This document shows positions 43,601 through 53,184 of a stretch of DNA of 53,184 nucleotides, piece after piece (the first letter of the stretch is position 1; every line of letters begins with the position of its first letter). The DNA is taken from NCBI GenBank assembly GCA_024278975.1, contig JAJRSD010000112.1:1-53184 (forward strand). The letters run 5' to 3'. Position numbers and translations under genes: made by a program. The DNA is from Bacteroidota bacterium. GTDB lineage: Bacteria; Bacteroidota; Bacteroidia; Bacteroidales; Prolixibacteraceae. Under the pieces are notes generated by a model, which saw nothing but the letters and a program-made list of their open reading frames with translations, had not been told where the DNA came from and ran no database searches.

Positions 43601-45244
43601 TTAATTATCTAATACACCATCAATAATTTCGCCCTGACATTTGTCCGGGATAGGAATTGAAAGCAATTCTGACAGAGTTGGAACAAAGTCGATTCCGTTG
43701 TATTTTCTTTTTATTTTTTTTGCCTGAACTTGTGATCCGTAAAACACCAGCGGAATATGCGACTGATCGGTGTAATTTACTCTTTTATATTTGTATATAG
43801 GTTGCCAGCCCTCTTTTAGTATAAACAGAAAATCGCCCGACCGGTTTTTCGCGTACGATTTGTATAATAACTCAAGCAAACCATTAGCAGAGCTTCCCCG
43901 TTCCAGTTGGTGCGAAGTTAGTGAGAGTTGAACACCCTCAAACTGATTGAAAAAATTCGAGGATACATTGCGAATTTCATCTAAATCTAATTTGTTCTTT
44001 TTAATTAAATCGTGGTCAAAATAAACTTGTAGGTCAGAGTAATGTTCAATCCATTTGTTGTCTCCGTAGGTAATATTTAAAAACGAAGTTAAAAGGGCAA
44101 TCGCACTTTCGATATTAAAATTATCTACCGGCATGTTAAATTCCTCTTTTAAATAATTAACCGGGTACGATGCCGAAGTATTTCCAACCAAAAAGAAAAG
44201 CACATTCTCTTTTCCAAACCTATATTCGGCCGAATCAATCAGCTCTCCTATATACTTATCGAGGTACAAATATGTGTCTTCCATTTCCAGCGAAGCCGGA
44301 CCAAACGAGCCATTTTCGTAATCCATCGACGAAAATACAGTAGTAACAAAATCGGTATATTCATCGGTGCCAATATCTTCACTTTCGAGCATTTTTAACG
44401 TAAAGTCCTTCATCATTAAATTGGCAGAAGGCGTGGTTTTAAACGGGCGAAAATCTTCGGTGCGTTTAATGTATTTACTTACGTTGTGTGGAAATGTATT
44501 GAACTCGCCAAAGTATCCTCTTTCCAACAGATAATCGTCGCGTAAACTTTCGGTGTAAGTTGCCTCAGGCAAAAGTGTTGCCCAATTCCGGTAACTGTAC
44601 ATTTCAGCATAATTTTCGCTGTTAAAAATCCGAACCCAATCGGGGAATGTGCTGATATAAAACGAACTTGAAATCATTCTTCCCGATTCTATATCAAACC
44701 AGTAAGCGCCGTCGGCAGCGTGTCCGGCGGCAAATATTGCAGTTTCGCGATTTAAAGCGGCACTAAAAACTTTCGATTTTCCTTGCGAATATATTTTTAA
44801 AACATCGGTAATTGTTGCCGAAAGTAAATTTACTGGCGACGCATTTCCCTTATCGGTATCGGCACCAACCGTAAAATAGTAATCGTCTTCGGTACATTCA
44901 ATCTCGCTCTTTTTAAGGCGGTCGTACCACGTTTTATCTATAATCCCGTGTATCGATGGATTTATTCCGGTAAACAGAGTTGCCGTTCCGGTTGCATAAT
45001 TTTGAATATGTTGAGTAAGATGAATGTTCGAGCAAACAGTTCCTTGTGTATATAGTTTTTTAAAACCGTTGTCCTGAAATTTATTCCAATAACGCTGAAT
45101 ATAATCGGGACGCATATTTTCGACAATAATACCAATAACAACTTTAGGTTTATTTTCTTGCTTATCATTGTTTTGTTGTGCAAAAATTGGGTTCGAAAAA
45201 GTGGAAATAAATAGAACTAATATTAGAAAAACAGCTTCTTTCAT
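43601..45244 (-). CDS. PafA-like alkaline phosphatase fold protein, predicted inactive
   Basis: A 547-residue exported protein (signal peptide MKEAVFLILVLFISTFSNPI...AQ) with the fold of Bacteroidota PafA-type phosphatases (MRPDYIQRYWNKFQDNGFKKL, GTATLFTGINPSIHGI, ADGAYWFD). Catalytic features of the family are missing. The first metal ligand region reads V-E-N-M-R where Asp-Gln is expected. The nucleophile loop TGPGHA is shortened to T-G-T-A. The GH after D-Y is absent (MDYENGSFGP), and the LTADHG metal motif is LVGNTSAS. The HGS motif before VPL-F-YG is replaced by T-D-Q-S. It probably binds something without hydrolysing it. The start at 45244 restores the signal peptide. Confidence 0.8.
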   Translation of the reverse strand: MKEAVFLILVLFISTFSNPIFAQQNNDKQENKPKVVIGIIVENMRPDYIQRYWNKFQDNGFKKLYTQGTVCSNIHLTQHIQNYATGTATLFTGINPSIHGIIDKTWYDRLKKSEIECTEDDYYFTVGADTDKGNASPVNLLSATITDVLKIYSQGKSKVFSAALNRETAIFAAGHAADGAYWFDIESGRMISSSFYISTFPDWVRIFNSENYAEMYSYRNWATLLPEATYTESLRDDYLLERGYFGEFNTFPHNVSKYIKRTEDFRPFKTTPSANLMMKDFTLKMLESEDIGTDEYTDFVTTVFSSMDYENGSFGPASLEMEDTYLYLDKYIGELIDSAEYRFGKENVLFFLVGNTSASYPVNYLKEEFNMPVDNFNIESAIALLTSFLNITYGDNKWIEHYSDLQVYFDHDLIKKNKLDLDEIRNVSSNFFNQFEGVQLSLTSHQLERGSSANGLLELLYKSYAKNRSGDFLFILKEGWQPIYKYKRVNYTDQSHIPLVFYGSQVQAKKIKRKYNGIDFVPTLSELLSIPIPDKCQGEIIDGVLDN

Positions 45245-45338
45245 AATCGTAAAATTTGGCTGGTAAAAGTAATAAAAGTAATGTTTCAAACAAAGGGAGT
45301 TGAGTTGTAATCATCTCAATTTTATGCTCTCGAATTAG

Positions 45339-45794
45339 TTAATGGTCTTTATAAATTACGCGGCTTATTCCGGCAGACTCGGCTACTTCAAGCATTTTTG
45401 CTAACCGGTTTGTTAAAACAAAATCAACACCCATCTCAAATACTTCTATTACCTCTTCCGCAGTATCGCCATAAAAATAGTTGATTTTAACTTTATTGGT
45501 TTTCAGCCTGTTTATATCGTTTGCTAAATTTGTGTCGTTTCGTTTTTTTTAAAGCTGAATAAAGGGATAATCGCCCTGAATTGTTTCGTCAACATATTCA
45601 ACCCTGTTTCCTTGTCGTTCCATATTACAAATCAGAATATTCCGATTTACTTTTTTCACTCCCTGCGCTGCATCAGCTTCACATGCAATAACTCCCTGAT
45701 GAATACGACCTGCTGAATTTAGAACTTTTGCAGTAGCTTTGCCCAACTCTTCGCCACCTTTTATATGAATATTAAGCCAAATGTTGCGTGGCAT
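45339..45794 (-). pseudogene. Glycerophosphodiester phosphodiesterase, broken C-terminal fragment
   Basis: From 45794 the frame gives NIWLNIHIKG, then NRNILICNMERQGNRVEYVDETIQ, then a TAA at 45549-45551. The same frame continues with VKINYFYGDTAEEVIEVFEMG and VDFVLTNRL to a TAA at 45339-45341. This is the second half of a GDPD barrel (the W/K-I-NVEIKG strand and the G-VD-I-TNRP end). The N-terminal half, with the HRG active site, is missing next to the clpB stop. Both a deletion and a nonsense codon have occurred. Confidence 0.8.
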
Positions 45795-45841
45795 TATTTA
45801 CAGTTCCTAAACTATTCATCTGATGGATTTTCAGAGTGTGC

Positions 45842-48430
45842 TCAATTCTTAAAAATCAATCCATCGTCGGAAATATCGATAATTATTGGTCGCTCTTTCT
45901 GCACATCGCCTGCCAATATTTTCTTCGACAACTCGTTCAAAACATATTTTTGCAAAACACGTTTTACCGGACGCGCACCAAAATGAGGATCGTAACCCAT
46001 TTCTGCCAACCAATTTATTGCACTCTCTGTAATTTCAATTTTCATATTTGTACTTGCAATTCGAGTTACAACTTTTTCGAACTGAAGTTTCACCACTTTT
46101 GTAATATCTTTTTTCGAAAGAGGTGTAAATACAATGGTATCGTCAATTCGGTTTAAAAACTCAGGGCGAATAGTTTTACGCAACATTTCGAGCAACTGCA
46201 TCTGAGTTTTCTCCATTATTTCATTCTGATTTCCGGCATTCAAATTATCCATATTTTGCTGAATAATTTCTGCTCCCAAATTCGAGGTCATTATAATAAT
46301 TGTATTCTTAAAATTAATGGTACGCCCTTTATTATCGGTTAATCTGCCATCGTCGAGAACTTGCAGGAACACATTAAAAACATCGGGGTGCGCCTTCTCA
46401 ATTTCATCTAACAATACTACCGAATATGGTTTATGTCGAACCGCTTCGGTAAGCTGACCTCCTTCGTCGTAACCTACATATCCGGGAGGGCTGCCAATTA
46501 AACGTGTAACCGAAAATTTCTCCTGATCCTCCGACATGTCGATACGGGTAATCATATTCTCATCGTCAAATAGGTACTCTGCCAGAGCTTTTGCAAGTTC
46601 GGTTTTCCCCACTCCGGTTGAGCCAAGAAAAATAAAAGAACCAATCGGGCGATTTTCGTCCTGTAACCCGGCACGACTTCTGCGAACAGCATCCGAAATT
46701 GCAGTAATCGCCTCCTCCTGTCCTATTACGCGTTTGTGCAGTTCGTCTTCCATCTGAAGCAGTTTTTCGCGTTCGCTTTGCAACATTTTTGTTACCGGAA
46801 TTCCGGTCCAACGTGCAACAACTTCTGCAATATCTTCCACGTCAACTTCCTCTTTAATTAAGTTGTCGCCCTCTTTTAATTTATCAAATTCAGCTTGTAA
46901 TTTCACTATTTCGTGCTCTGCCTCTTTTACTCTTCCATAACGAAGTTCGGCAACATGTTCGTAATCTCCTTGGCGCTCAGACTCTTCGGCTTCAAATTTA
47001 TACTCTTCAATTTCGGCCTTCTTTTTCTGAATCGCTTCAATAACCGACTTCTCCATTTGCCATTTTGCACGTAAAGTAGATTGCTCCTCTTTTAATTCTG
47101 AAATTTCTTTATTCAACGATTCCAGTTTATTAATGTCTTTCTCTCTTTTTATGGCTTCCCTCTCAATTTCGAGTTGCTTTACACGGCGTTCAACTTCGTC
47201 AAGTTCTTCAGGAACAGAATCTATTTCCAACCTGAGTTTTGCTGCTGCCTCATCCATTAAATCAATTGCTTTATCGGGCAGAAACCGATCTGAAATGTAC
47301 CGTTGCGAAAGTTCAACCGACGCAATTATAGCATCATCTTTAATACGTACTTTATGATGATTTTCGTATCGCTCTTTTATTCCACGCAAAATTGAAATTG
47401 CGCTTAATGTATCGGGTTCGTTTACCTGAACCACCTGAAACCGACGTTCCAGTGCCTTATCTTTTTCGAAATATTTTTGATATTCACTTAAAGTTGTAGC
47501 ACCAATTGCCTGCAACTCGCCGCGTGCAAGTTCAGGTTTTAATATATTGGCTGCGTCCATTGCACCATCACCTTTTCCGGCTCCAACAAGTGTGTGAATT
47601 TCGTCGATAAACAAAATAACCTCTCCATTCGATTGGATAACTTCGTTTACAACAGCTTTCAATCGTTCTTCAAATTCACCCTTATATTTGGCACCTGCAA
47701 TTAGCGCGCCCATATCAAGCGAATAAACCTGCTTCGATTTTAGGTTTTCAGGAACATCGCCACGAACAATTCGGTGTGCAAGTCCTTCGGCAATAGCAGT
47801 TTTTCCGGTGCCCGGTTCGCCCAAAAGAATTGGATTATTCTTTGTTCGGCGCGAGAGTATTTGCAGTATTCGGCGAATCTCTTCGTCGCGACCAATAACA
47901 GGATCGAGTTTACCTGAACGTGCCCTCTCGTTTAAATTCATTGCAAAACGGTTTAACGAGTTAAATTTATCTTCAGCAGTCTGACTATCAACTTTCGAAC
48001 CTTTGCGTAGTTCTAATATTGCTAACTCCATCTCTTTTTTAGACACTCCAGCGTCTTTTAAAAGCTGAGAAACAAAGTCTTTACTATCTAACATCGCCAG
48101 TAAAATATGTTCAACAGAAACGAACTGATCGCCCATTTTCTGTGACAATGAAATTGATTGTTGCAAAACTTTATTAGCTGTTGATGATAAAAATTGTTCT
48201 CCGCCGGTAACTTTGGGCATCGACTCAATCTGACTATCTAGTGCCTGAGTAATTATAACAGTATTTGCCCCCAGTTTTTTAAATAAAAAACCGGTTACAT
48301 TTTCTGCTGAATATAAAAGTCCCTTCAGAATATGAGCTGTTTCAACACTCTGTTGATTTTTTGCCTGTGCTATCAGAAAACCCTTTTGAATTGCTTCCTG
48401 AGATTTTATTGTGAAATTATTTAAATTCAT
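45842..48430 (-). CDS. clpB: ATP-dependent disaggregase ClpB
   Basis: An 862-residue Hsp100 protein that works with DnaK to dissolve aggregates. There is an N domain (1-150), first AAA+ domain with Walker [16 protein letters not shown] near residue 205, a long coiled-coil M domain (about 400-530), second AAA+ domain with Walker [20 protein letters not shown] near 605, and the C-terminal D2-small region ([19 protein letters not shown]). The stop is TGA. A promoter-like element lies just upstream at 48464-48495. It is divergent from pyruvate phosphate dikinase across a 573-bp gap. Confidence 0.97.
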   Translation of the reverse strand: MNLNNFTIKSQEAIQKGFLIAQAKNQQSVETAHILKGLLYSAENVTGFLFKKLGANTVIITQALDSQIESMPKVTGGEQFLSSTANKVLQQSISLSQKMGDQFVSVEHILLAMLDSKDFVSQLLKDAGVSKKEMELAILELRKGSKVDSQTAEDKFNSLNRFAMNLNERARSGKLDPVIGRDEEIRRILQILSRRTKNNPILLGEPGTGKTAIAEGLAHRIVRGDVPENLKSKQVYSLDMGALIAGAKYKGEFEERLKAVVNEVIQSNGEVILFIDEIHTLVGAGKGDGAMDAANILKPELARGELQAIGATTLSEYQKYFEKDKALERRFQVVQVNEPDTLSAISILRGIKERYENHHKVRIKDDAIIASVELSQRYISDRFLPDKAIDLMDEAAAKLRLEIDSVPEELDEVERRVKQLEIEREAIKREKDINKLESLNKEISELKEEQSTLRAKWQMEKSVIEAIQKKKAEIEEYKFEAEESERQGDYEHVAELRYGRVKEAEHEIVKLQAEFDKLKEGDNLIKEEVDVEDIAEVVARWTGIPVTKMLQSEREKLLQMEDELHKRVIGQEEAITAISDAVRRSRAGLQDENRPIGSFIFLGSTGVGKTELAKALAEYLFDDENMITRIDMSEDQEKFSVTRLIGSPPGYVGYDEGGQLTEAVRHKPYSVVLLDEIEKAHPDVFNVFLQVLDDGRLTDNKGRTINFKNTIIIMTSNLGAEIIQQNMDNLNAGNQNEIMEKTQMQLLEMLRKTIRPEFLNRIDDTIVFTPLSKKDITKVVKLQFEKVVTRIASTNMKIEITESAINWLAEMGYDPHFGARPVKRVLQKYVLNELSKKILAGDVQKERPIIIDISDDGLIFKN

Positions 48431-48463
48431 AATACATTATTTTAAAATTATGTAAATCATGTT

Positions 48464-48495
48464 CAAAAATAAAACCATAACTACCTATCAGACAA
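48464..48495 (-). promoter_or_regulatory. Candidate clpB promoter
   Basis: On the minus strand TATTTTTG (48464-48471) with TTG at 48493-48495, 21 nt apart. The leader would be about 27 nt. No CIRCE-type heat-shock dyad was found nearby. Confidence 0.5.
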
Positions 48496-48609
48496 TATGT
48501 CACGTAAATTTGTATAATCATGAAATATATTCAGGAGTTTTTGTAGTAAGATGAACTTATGGCAGAATAAATATCGAAAAGTACAGTAAAATATAAATTT
48601 TAGACAAAA

Positions 48610-48638
48610 AAAACAAGGACGACCAACATCCTTGTTTT
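48610..48638. other. Perfect 10-bp hairpin in the clpB-ppdK gap
   Basis: AAAACAAGGA and TCCTTGTTTT around a 9-nt loop. On the minus strand it is followed by eight T, so it would terminate leftward transcription from upstream of ppdK. No gene supplies such transcription; it may mark a small antisense or leader RNA. Confidence 0.5.
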
Positions 48639-48817
48639 CTAATCTAACCAAATCTATATTTCTATTCTATGAAAAAAAACTTAAACTACTTTTATTTCTC
48701 GCTGCAAAACTACATAAGAAAAGAGTTAACACAACTGAACCAAAGTTAAATAATGTTAACACTTGATATTCAGTAAAATATATAGATTTTTTTCTGCTTT
48801 AATAATTTCGATTTATA

Positions 48818-48825
48818 TATATTTG
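48818..48825 (+). promoter_or_regulatory. Candidate ppdK -7 box
   Basis: TATATTTG, a perfect TAnnTTTG, with TCTG (3 of 4 to TTTG) 21 nt upstream. It gives a leader of about 170 nt. Confidence 0.45.
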
Positions 48826-49003
48826 CGCCCTGAAAAAATAGTAGAGTTTACTAATAATTATTATTACATAAACTTAAAGTTATATTACAGCATAAAACGG
48901 ATAAGTAATAGATATCAAATGTTTAGTTTATGAAAATAGAATTAATTTAGCAGCCCAAAAAATAGAAATTTCTTATCAATAATTATAACTAAAAAATAAT
49001 TTT

Positions 49004-51706
49004 ATGACGAAACATGTATATACTTTCGGAGCTGGTAAAGCAGAAGGTAAAACAGACATGAAAAACCTCCTTGGAGGTAAAGGTGCAAACCTTGCAGAGA
49101 TGAACTTAATCGGTGTGCCGGTTCCTCCGGGATTCACAATTACCACCGAAGTTTGTACAATGTACAACGAACAAGGACAAGAAACAGCGTTCGACACAAT
49201 TAAAGCAGAAGTTGAAGAGGCAGTTGCACTTGTTGAGAAATTAACAGACACAGTTTTTGGCGACAAAGAAAATCCATGCTTGGTTTCTGTACGTTCGGGT
49301 GCAAGAGCATCGATGCCAGGAATGATGGATACAGTTTTGAACCTGGGAATGAATGATAATGCTGTTGAAGGTATTACAAAAAAATCGGGAAATGCTCGTT
49401 TTGCTTGGGACTCGTATCGTAGATTTATTCAAATGTACGGCGATGTGGTTATGGAAATGAAACCTGCCAGTAAAGAAGAAATTGACCCGTTTGAAGAAAT
49501 TATTGAGGGTTTAAAAGAGGAAAAAGGTATTCAATTAGATACCGATTTCTCAACAGAAGATCTTCAAGAACTGGTTGCCCGTTTTAAAGCAGCTGTTAAA
49601 AAAGTTACTGGAAAAGACTTCCCAACAGATCCTTGGGAACAACTTTGGGGTGCTGTTGCAGCAGTTTTCGGCAGTTGGAATAACGATCGTGCTATCTATT
49701 ATCGCAGGATGGAGCAAATCCCTGACGAATGGGGAACTGCCGTAAATGTACAAGCAATGGTATTTGGAAATATGGGAGCCAATTCGGGTACTGGTGTTGC
49801 ATTTACACGCGATGCTGCAACCGGAGAAGATATTTTTAATGGTGAATATTTGATTGATGCACAAGGTGAAGACGTTGTTGCAGGTATTCGTACACCGCAG
49901 GAAATTACACTCGAAGGTTCAAAAAGATGGGCTAAACTTCAAGGCGTTAGCGAAGAAGTAAGAGCTGAAAAATATCCTTCGTTGGAAGAAGCTATGCCGG
50001 AAATGTATCGTCAGTTAAATGAAACTCAGCAAAAGCTTGAAGATCATTACAGCGATATGCAAGACCTTGAATTCACAATCCAAGACGGTAAATTATGGTT
50101 GCTACAAACCCGTAACGGAAAACGTACTGGTGCGGCAATGGTAAAAATGGCCATAGATATGTTGGAAGAAGGTCGTATTGACGAAAAAACTGCTTTGAAT
50201 AGAATTGAAGCTGGAAAACTTGATGAGTTACTTCATCCTGTTTTCGATACTGACGCAATGAAAGCTGCAACTGTATTGGCAAAAGGGTTACCTGCATCTC
50301 CGGGTGCTGCAACCGGTCAGATTGTTTTCTTTGCCGATGAAGCTGCAAATTATCCTGAGTCTGTTTTGGTTCGTACCGAAACTTCTCCCGAGGATTTGGA
50401 AGGAATGCACATTGCAAAAGGTATTTTAACTGCTCGTGGCGGTATGACCTCTCACGCCGCTGTTGTTGCCCGCGGAATGGGTAAATGTTGTGTGTCGGGT
50501 GCAGGTTCTGTAAAAATAGACTACAAAACCCGTGTAATGAATATCGATGGAAAAGAGTTCCGCGAAGGTGACTGGATTTCGTTAAATGGATCTACCGGTG
50601 AAGTTTACGATGGTAAAGTTGGAACAATGGATCCTGAGATGAGTGGCAACTTTGCTAAAATAATGGATTTAGCTAAGAAATTCACTCGCATGACTGTTCG
50701 CACAAATGCTGATTCTCCGGCCGATGCACAAGTTGCACGTGATTTTGGAGCAGAAGGAATTGGTCTTTGTCGTACAGAGCACATGTTTTTCGAAGGCGAA
50801 AGAATTAAAGCAATGCGCGAAATGATTCTTGCAAAAGAGGAGACAGAAAGACGCAAAGCATTAGATAAACTACTACCATTCCAACGCGAAGATTTCGAAG
50901 GAATTTTGGAAGCAATGGCTGGTTATGGTGTAACAATTCGTTTATTGGATCCACCACTTCACGAGTTTGTTCCTCACGAAGAAGCTAACCAAAAAATTAT
51001 GGCTGACGAAATGGGAATAACCGTTGCAGATGTTCAGGCTTTGGTTGAAGACTTGCACGAATTTAACCCAATGTTAGGGCACCGTGGTTGTCGTCTCGGA
51101 AATACTTATCCTGAAATTACCGAAATGCAGGCTCGCGCAATTATCGAAGCTGCTGTTAACCTGAAATTAAAAGGTGTCGATGCACGTCCTGAAATTATGG
51201 TTCCACTTATTGGTACTGTAAAAGAATTTAAATTGCAGGCTGAAATTATCAATGCAACTGCAGCTAAAGTGTTTGAGGAGAAAGGTGCAAAATGTGACTA
51301 TCTTGTTGGAACAATGATTGAGATTCCTCGTGCTGCAATGACCGCTGATTTGATTGCTGCCGAAGCTGAATTCTTCTCATTCGGAACAAACGATCTTACA
51401 CAAATGGCATTTGGTTATTCGCGCGACGATGCAGGTAAATTCTTACCTATTTATATCGAAAAAGGAATTTTGAAAAACGACCCGTTCCAGGTTTTAGATC
51501 AGGAAGGTGTTGGACAATTAGTGAAAATGGGTACCGAAAAAGGACGTAGCGTAAAACCAAACCTGAAAGTAGGTATTTGTGGCGAACACGGTGGCGAACC
51601 ATCATCAGTTATGTTCTGCGATAGTGTTGGTATGGATTACGTTAGTTGTTCTCCATACCGTGTACCAATTGCACGCGTTGCTGCTGCTCAGGCAAACTTG
51701 AAATAA
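49004..51706 (+). CDS. ppdK: Pyruvate, phosphate dikinase
   Basis: A 900-residue enzyme that interconverts PEP, AMP and PPi with pyruvate, ATP and Pi. The N-terminal ATP-grasp domain starts FGAGKAEGKTDMKNLLGGKG. The phosphohistidine is H484 in GGMTSHAAVVARGMGK. The C-terminal PEP/pyruvate domain ends with VGICGEHGGEPSSV containing the catalytic Cys. Length matches the family. It is monocistronic with a terminator at 51727-51763. Together with enolase it allows PPi-linked glycolysis or gluconeogenesis in an anaerobe. Confidence 0.98.
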   Translation: MTKHVYTFGAGKAEGKTDMKNLLGGKGANLAEMNLIGVPVPPGFTITTEVCTMYNEQGQETAFDTIKAEVEEAVALVEKLTDTVFGDKENPCLVSVRSGARASMPGMMDTVLNLGMNDNAVEGITKKSGNARFAWDSYRRFIQMYGDVVMEMKPASKEEIDPFEEIIEGLKEEKGIQLDTDFSTEDLQELVARFKAAVKKVTGKDFPTDPWEQLWGAVAAVFGSWNNDRAIYYRRMEQIPDEWGTAVNVQAMVFGNMGANSGTGVAFTRDAATGEDIFNGEYLIDAQGEDVVAGIRTPQEITLEGSKRWAKLQGVSEEVRAEKYPSLEEAMPEMYRQLNETQQKLEDHYSDMQDLEFTIQDGKLWLLQTRNGKRTGAAMVKMAIDMLEEGRIDEKTALNRIEAGKLDELLHPVFDTDAMKAATVLAKGLPASPGAATGQIVFFADEAANYPESVLVRTETSPEDLEGMHIAKGILTARGGMTSHAAVVARGMGKCCVSGAGSVKIDYKTRVMNIDGKEFREGDWISLNGSTGEVYDGKVGTMDPEMSGNFAKIMDLAKKFTRMTVRTNADSPADAQVARDFGAEGIGLCRTEHMFFEGERIKAMREMILAKEETERRKALDKLLPFQREDFEGILEAMAGYGVTIRLLDPPLHEFVPHEEANQKIMADEMGITVADVQALVEDLHEFNPMLGHRGCRLGNTYPEITEMQARAIIEAAVNLKLKGVDARPEIMVPLIGTVKEFKLQAEIINATAAKVFEEKGAKCDYLVGTMIEIPRAAMTADLIAAEAEFFSFGTNDLTQMAFGYSRDDAGKFLPIYIEKGILKNDPFQVLDQEGVGQLVKMGTEKGRSVKPNLKVGICGEHGGEPSSVMFCDSVGMDYVSCSPYRVPIARVAAAQANLK

Positions 51707-51726
51707 GCATCTCAAAAAATGATATT

Positions 51727-51763
51727 AAAAAAGCCGTTCAATTTATTTGAACGGCTTTTTTTT
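51727..51763 (+). terminator. Intrinsic terminator after ppdK
   Basis: AAAAAAGCCGTTCAA pairs with TTGAACGGCTTTTTT across a short loop, with A-run and T-run flanks; bidirectional in form and also able to serve the converging minus-strand gene. Confidence 0.88.
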
Positions 51764-51854
51764 ACAGAAACTGTTTAAAGTCAAAGGCGATTTTCAAGAG
51801 GAAGCAGACTTTTCCATTGGAATCACTTTGTGGCAATTTTACTTTAATCAACTT

Positions 51855-53184
51855 CTATTTTAAAGCCACTTCAATTTCAGTTAAACGACCTTTTACAGTT
51901 TCATCATTTGGACGTAAACTCAACGCTTTTTTATACCAGAACCTTGCAACATTATAGTTTTTCGCATCGAACGCTTTGGAGGCTTTTGCAACATACGAAT
52001 CAAACTGCTGTCCTGCCTGGCCCGCCATTCGTTCTGCAATTTTTTTCTGAATTTCAGCAATCTGATTCTTCGGATAAATCTCATTCGCTTTTATTCCCAA
52101 TGCCCGGTTGTACCAGCCACGCGCAACTGCCAACTCGTTATCTCTGAATGACGAATCACCCAAATCGATAAATCCCTGATAATCGCGGTCGCGCTGATTC
52201 AGCATTAAATTACCAACCAACTTATTAATCTCTGCAATACGCTGCGTTGGGTGCGGTTCGTTTGCTTTTACATCAAGCGCCTGATAATACCATGCACGCG
52301 AAACATTGTACTGTTTATTGTTAAAATACGCATCGGCTTTCTGAATAAACTGATTATAAAGGTCGGTCAGCTCTGCATCACTCTCAACATTTCGTGCATC
52401 AATTTCACTATTCATCTGGGCAATTTCCTGCTTGCGGCGCGCCAAATCTTCTGCTGCAGCTTTTTCCGCAAGAATCCGCTGTTTCTCTTTATTTAAGATA
52501 TCATCAATTTTTGCAATCTGGCTTTTAGGATATTGCTCTTCCGGTTTTACAACCAACGCCTTTTCATATTCTGTCTTCGCCTGTAAATACGATTCTGTTT
52601 TGAAAAATCCATCTGCTGCCAAAATAATTGCACGGTACTCTTCATTAAGTTTTTGTTGACGAAGAATATCTTCTATTTCCAATATTCTATCTTTTGGATG
52701 CTGCTCGTCAGGTTTTAAAGCCAGTGCTTCTTCATATTTTGTTTTCGACTCTAAATAATTTTTATTGGTAAAAAGGCGGTCGGCTTGCTGAATTAGATTC
52801 GTATAATTCTTATCCAATAACTCCTGCTCTTTTCGTGCCAATTCCAACTCATCTAAAATTTTCCCGATTTCATCAATTCTTTGTTGCGGATAAGTTTCTT
52901 CGGGTTTTATTGTTAACGCAGTTCTATATTCATTGCGCGAGTTGTCGTAATCTTTTGTATCGAAAAGGTTGTCGGCTTTTGCAATTGCATCGCTGTAATT
53001 TTTATCCTTTTCGGCTTGAAGTGCGGCAAGTCGGGCAGCTTCAGCAGCGGCGGCTTCTTCGGCAAGTCGGGCACGGGTGGTTACAATCGAATCGATTTTG
53101 GCAATCATCTCATCAGGATACGTTTCATCTGATTTGGCAGCTTTTGCATCGTTATAAGCAACTTTTGCGGCATCGAAACTTTCC
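51855..53184 (-). CDS. Long repeat protein (TPR-like), partial
   Basis: At least 442 residues, open at the window edge, with a stop at 51855-51857. It is built of about seven 50-60-residue units, each with KxYxxSRxxYxxALxxKP and then E-xYP-xxxI-xEI, as in the pieces KDYDNSRNEYRTALTIKPEE and KNYNVARFWYKKALSLRPND. Ala/Glu-rich helical stretches (AAAAEAARLAALQAEKD) lie between some units. TPR-like repeats of this kind are common in Bacteroidota envelope proteins. The N-terminus and any signal peptide are outside the window. Confidence 0.8.
   Translation of the reverse strand, partial: ESFDAAKVAYNDAKAAKSDETYPDEMIAKIDSIVTTRARLAEEAAAAEAARLAALQAEKDKNYSDAIAKADNLFDTKDYDNSRNEYRTALTIKPEETYPQQRIDEIGKILDELELARKEQELLDKNYTNLIQQADRLFTNKNYLESKTKYEEALALKPDEQHPKDRILEIEDILRQQKLNEEYRAIILAADGFFKTESYLQAKTEYEKALVVKPEEQYPKSQIAKIDDILNKEKQRILAEKAAAEDLARRKQEIAQMNSEIDARNVESDAELTDLYNQFIQKADAYFNNKQYNVSRAWYYQALDVKANEPHPTQRIAEINKLVGNLMLNQRDRDYQGFIDLGDSSFRDNELAVARGWYNRALGIKANEIYPKNQIAEIQKKIAERMAGQAGQQFDSYVAKASKAFDAKNYNVARFWYKKALSLRPNDETVKGRLTEIEVALK

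Noticed and set aside
45549-45794. Independent 81-residue gene
   Set aside because: It is the middle of a GDPD barrel; the same frame continues after the stop with the rest of the domain, so it is part of a pseudogene.

Overview
The window is about 53 kb of AT-rich chromosome from a member of the Bacteroidota, most likely an anaerobic or fermentative Bacteroidales/Marinilabiliales-type bacterium. The evidence is the order rpmB-rpmG-DUF4295-ftsY, a type IX secretion C-terminal domain, promoter-like TAnnTTTG boxes, a BtuB/BtuG-type cobalamin locus, DUF4301 and DUF4197 proteins, and an NADH-linked [FeFe]-hydrogenase. There is no rRNA, no CRISPR array, and no tRNA that I could recognise. TGA is an ordinary stop codon here (clpB and the ECF sigma gene end in it).

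Layout. 1-650: decayed IS66 transposase end and a possible IS21 scrap. 650-2815 (minus): DksA/TraR-like zinc protein, ftsY, DUF4295, rpmG, rpmB. 3098-5297: VanZ-like membrane protein overlapping a type IX secreted MORN-like protein. 5387-11743 (minus): TPR proteins, glycerate kinase, a long RelA/SpoT protein whose hydrolase site looks dead, and an M49 peptidase lipoprotein. 11933-13554: ECF sigma factor and its membrane partner. 13769: enolase. 15071-15680: repeat-rich gap with a MITE-like element. 15681-18868 (minus): TPR lipoprotein-like protein, then a BlaI-type repressor with an M56/TonB sensor. 19020-19220: five spaced dyads that look like the repressor's operators. 19591-24493: porin, phenylacetate-CoA ligase, ACT protein and a two-part sodium symporter, apparently one operon for uptake and CoA activation of an aryl acid. 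24546-35648: mostly housekeeping or uncharacterised singletons (YwbE, HI0933 flavoprotein, RNase H, YgiQ, DUF4197, PAS plus methyltransferase, YhcC, DUF4301, TPR). 35815-39155: cobalamin riboswitch, btuB with a one-base frameshift, and a BtuG-like surface propeller. 39646-43131 (minus): hydrogenase hydCBA. 43601-45794 (minus): a PafA-like phosphatase lacking its metal site, and a broken glycerophosphodiesterase. 45842-51706: clpB and, divergently, pyruvate phosphate dikinase. 51855 to the edge (minus): a long repeat protein that runs off the window.

The clearest physiological theme is anaerobic energy metabolism (hydrogenase, pyruvate phosphate dikinase, enolase, glycerate kinase) combined with outer-membrane nutrient capture (porin/symporter operon, cobalamin uptake). 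The less explained material is regulatory and repetitive: the 20-bp-phased AACTAA-N4-TTAGTT array, several families of short dispersed palindromes, a repeat placed at the stop codons of three unrelated genes, and two MITE-like fold-back elements. No single large novel defence or biosynthetic system is evident; the best candidates for undescribed biology are the operator array, the catalytically dead phosphatase-fold protein, and the stop-codon-associated repeat.
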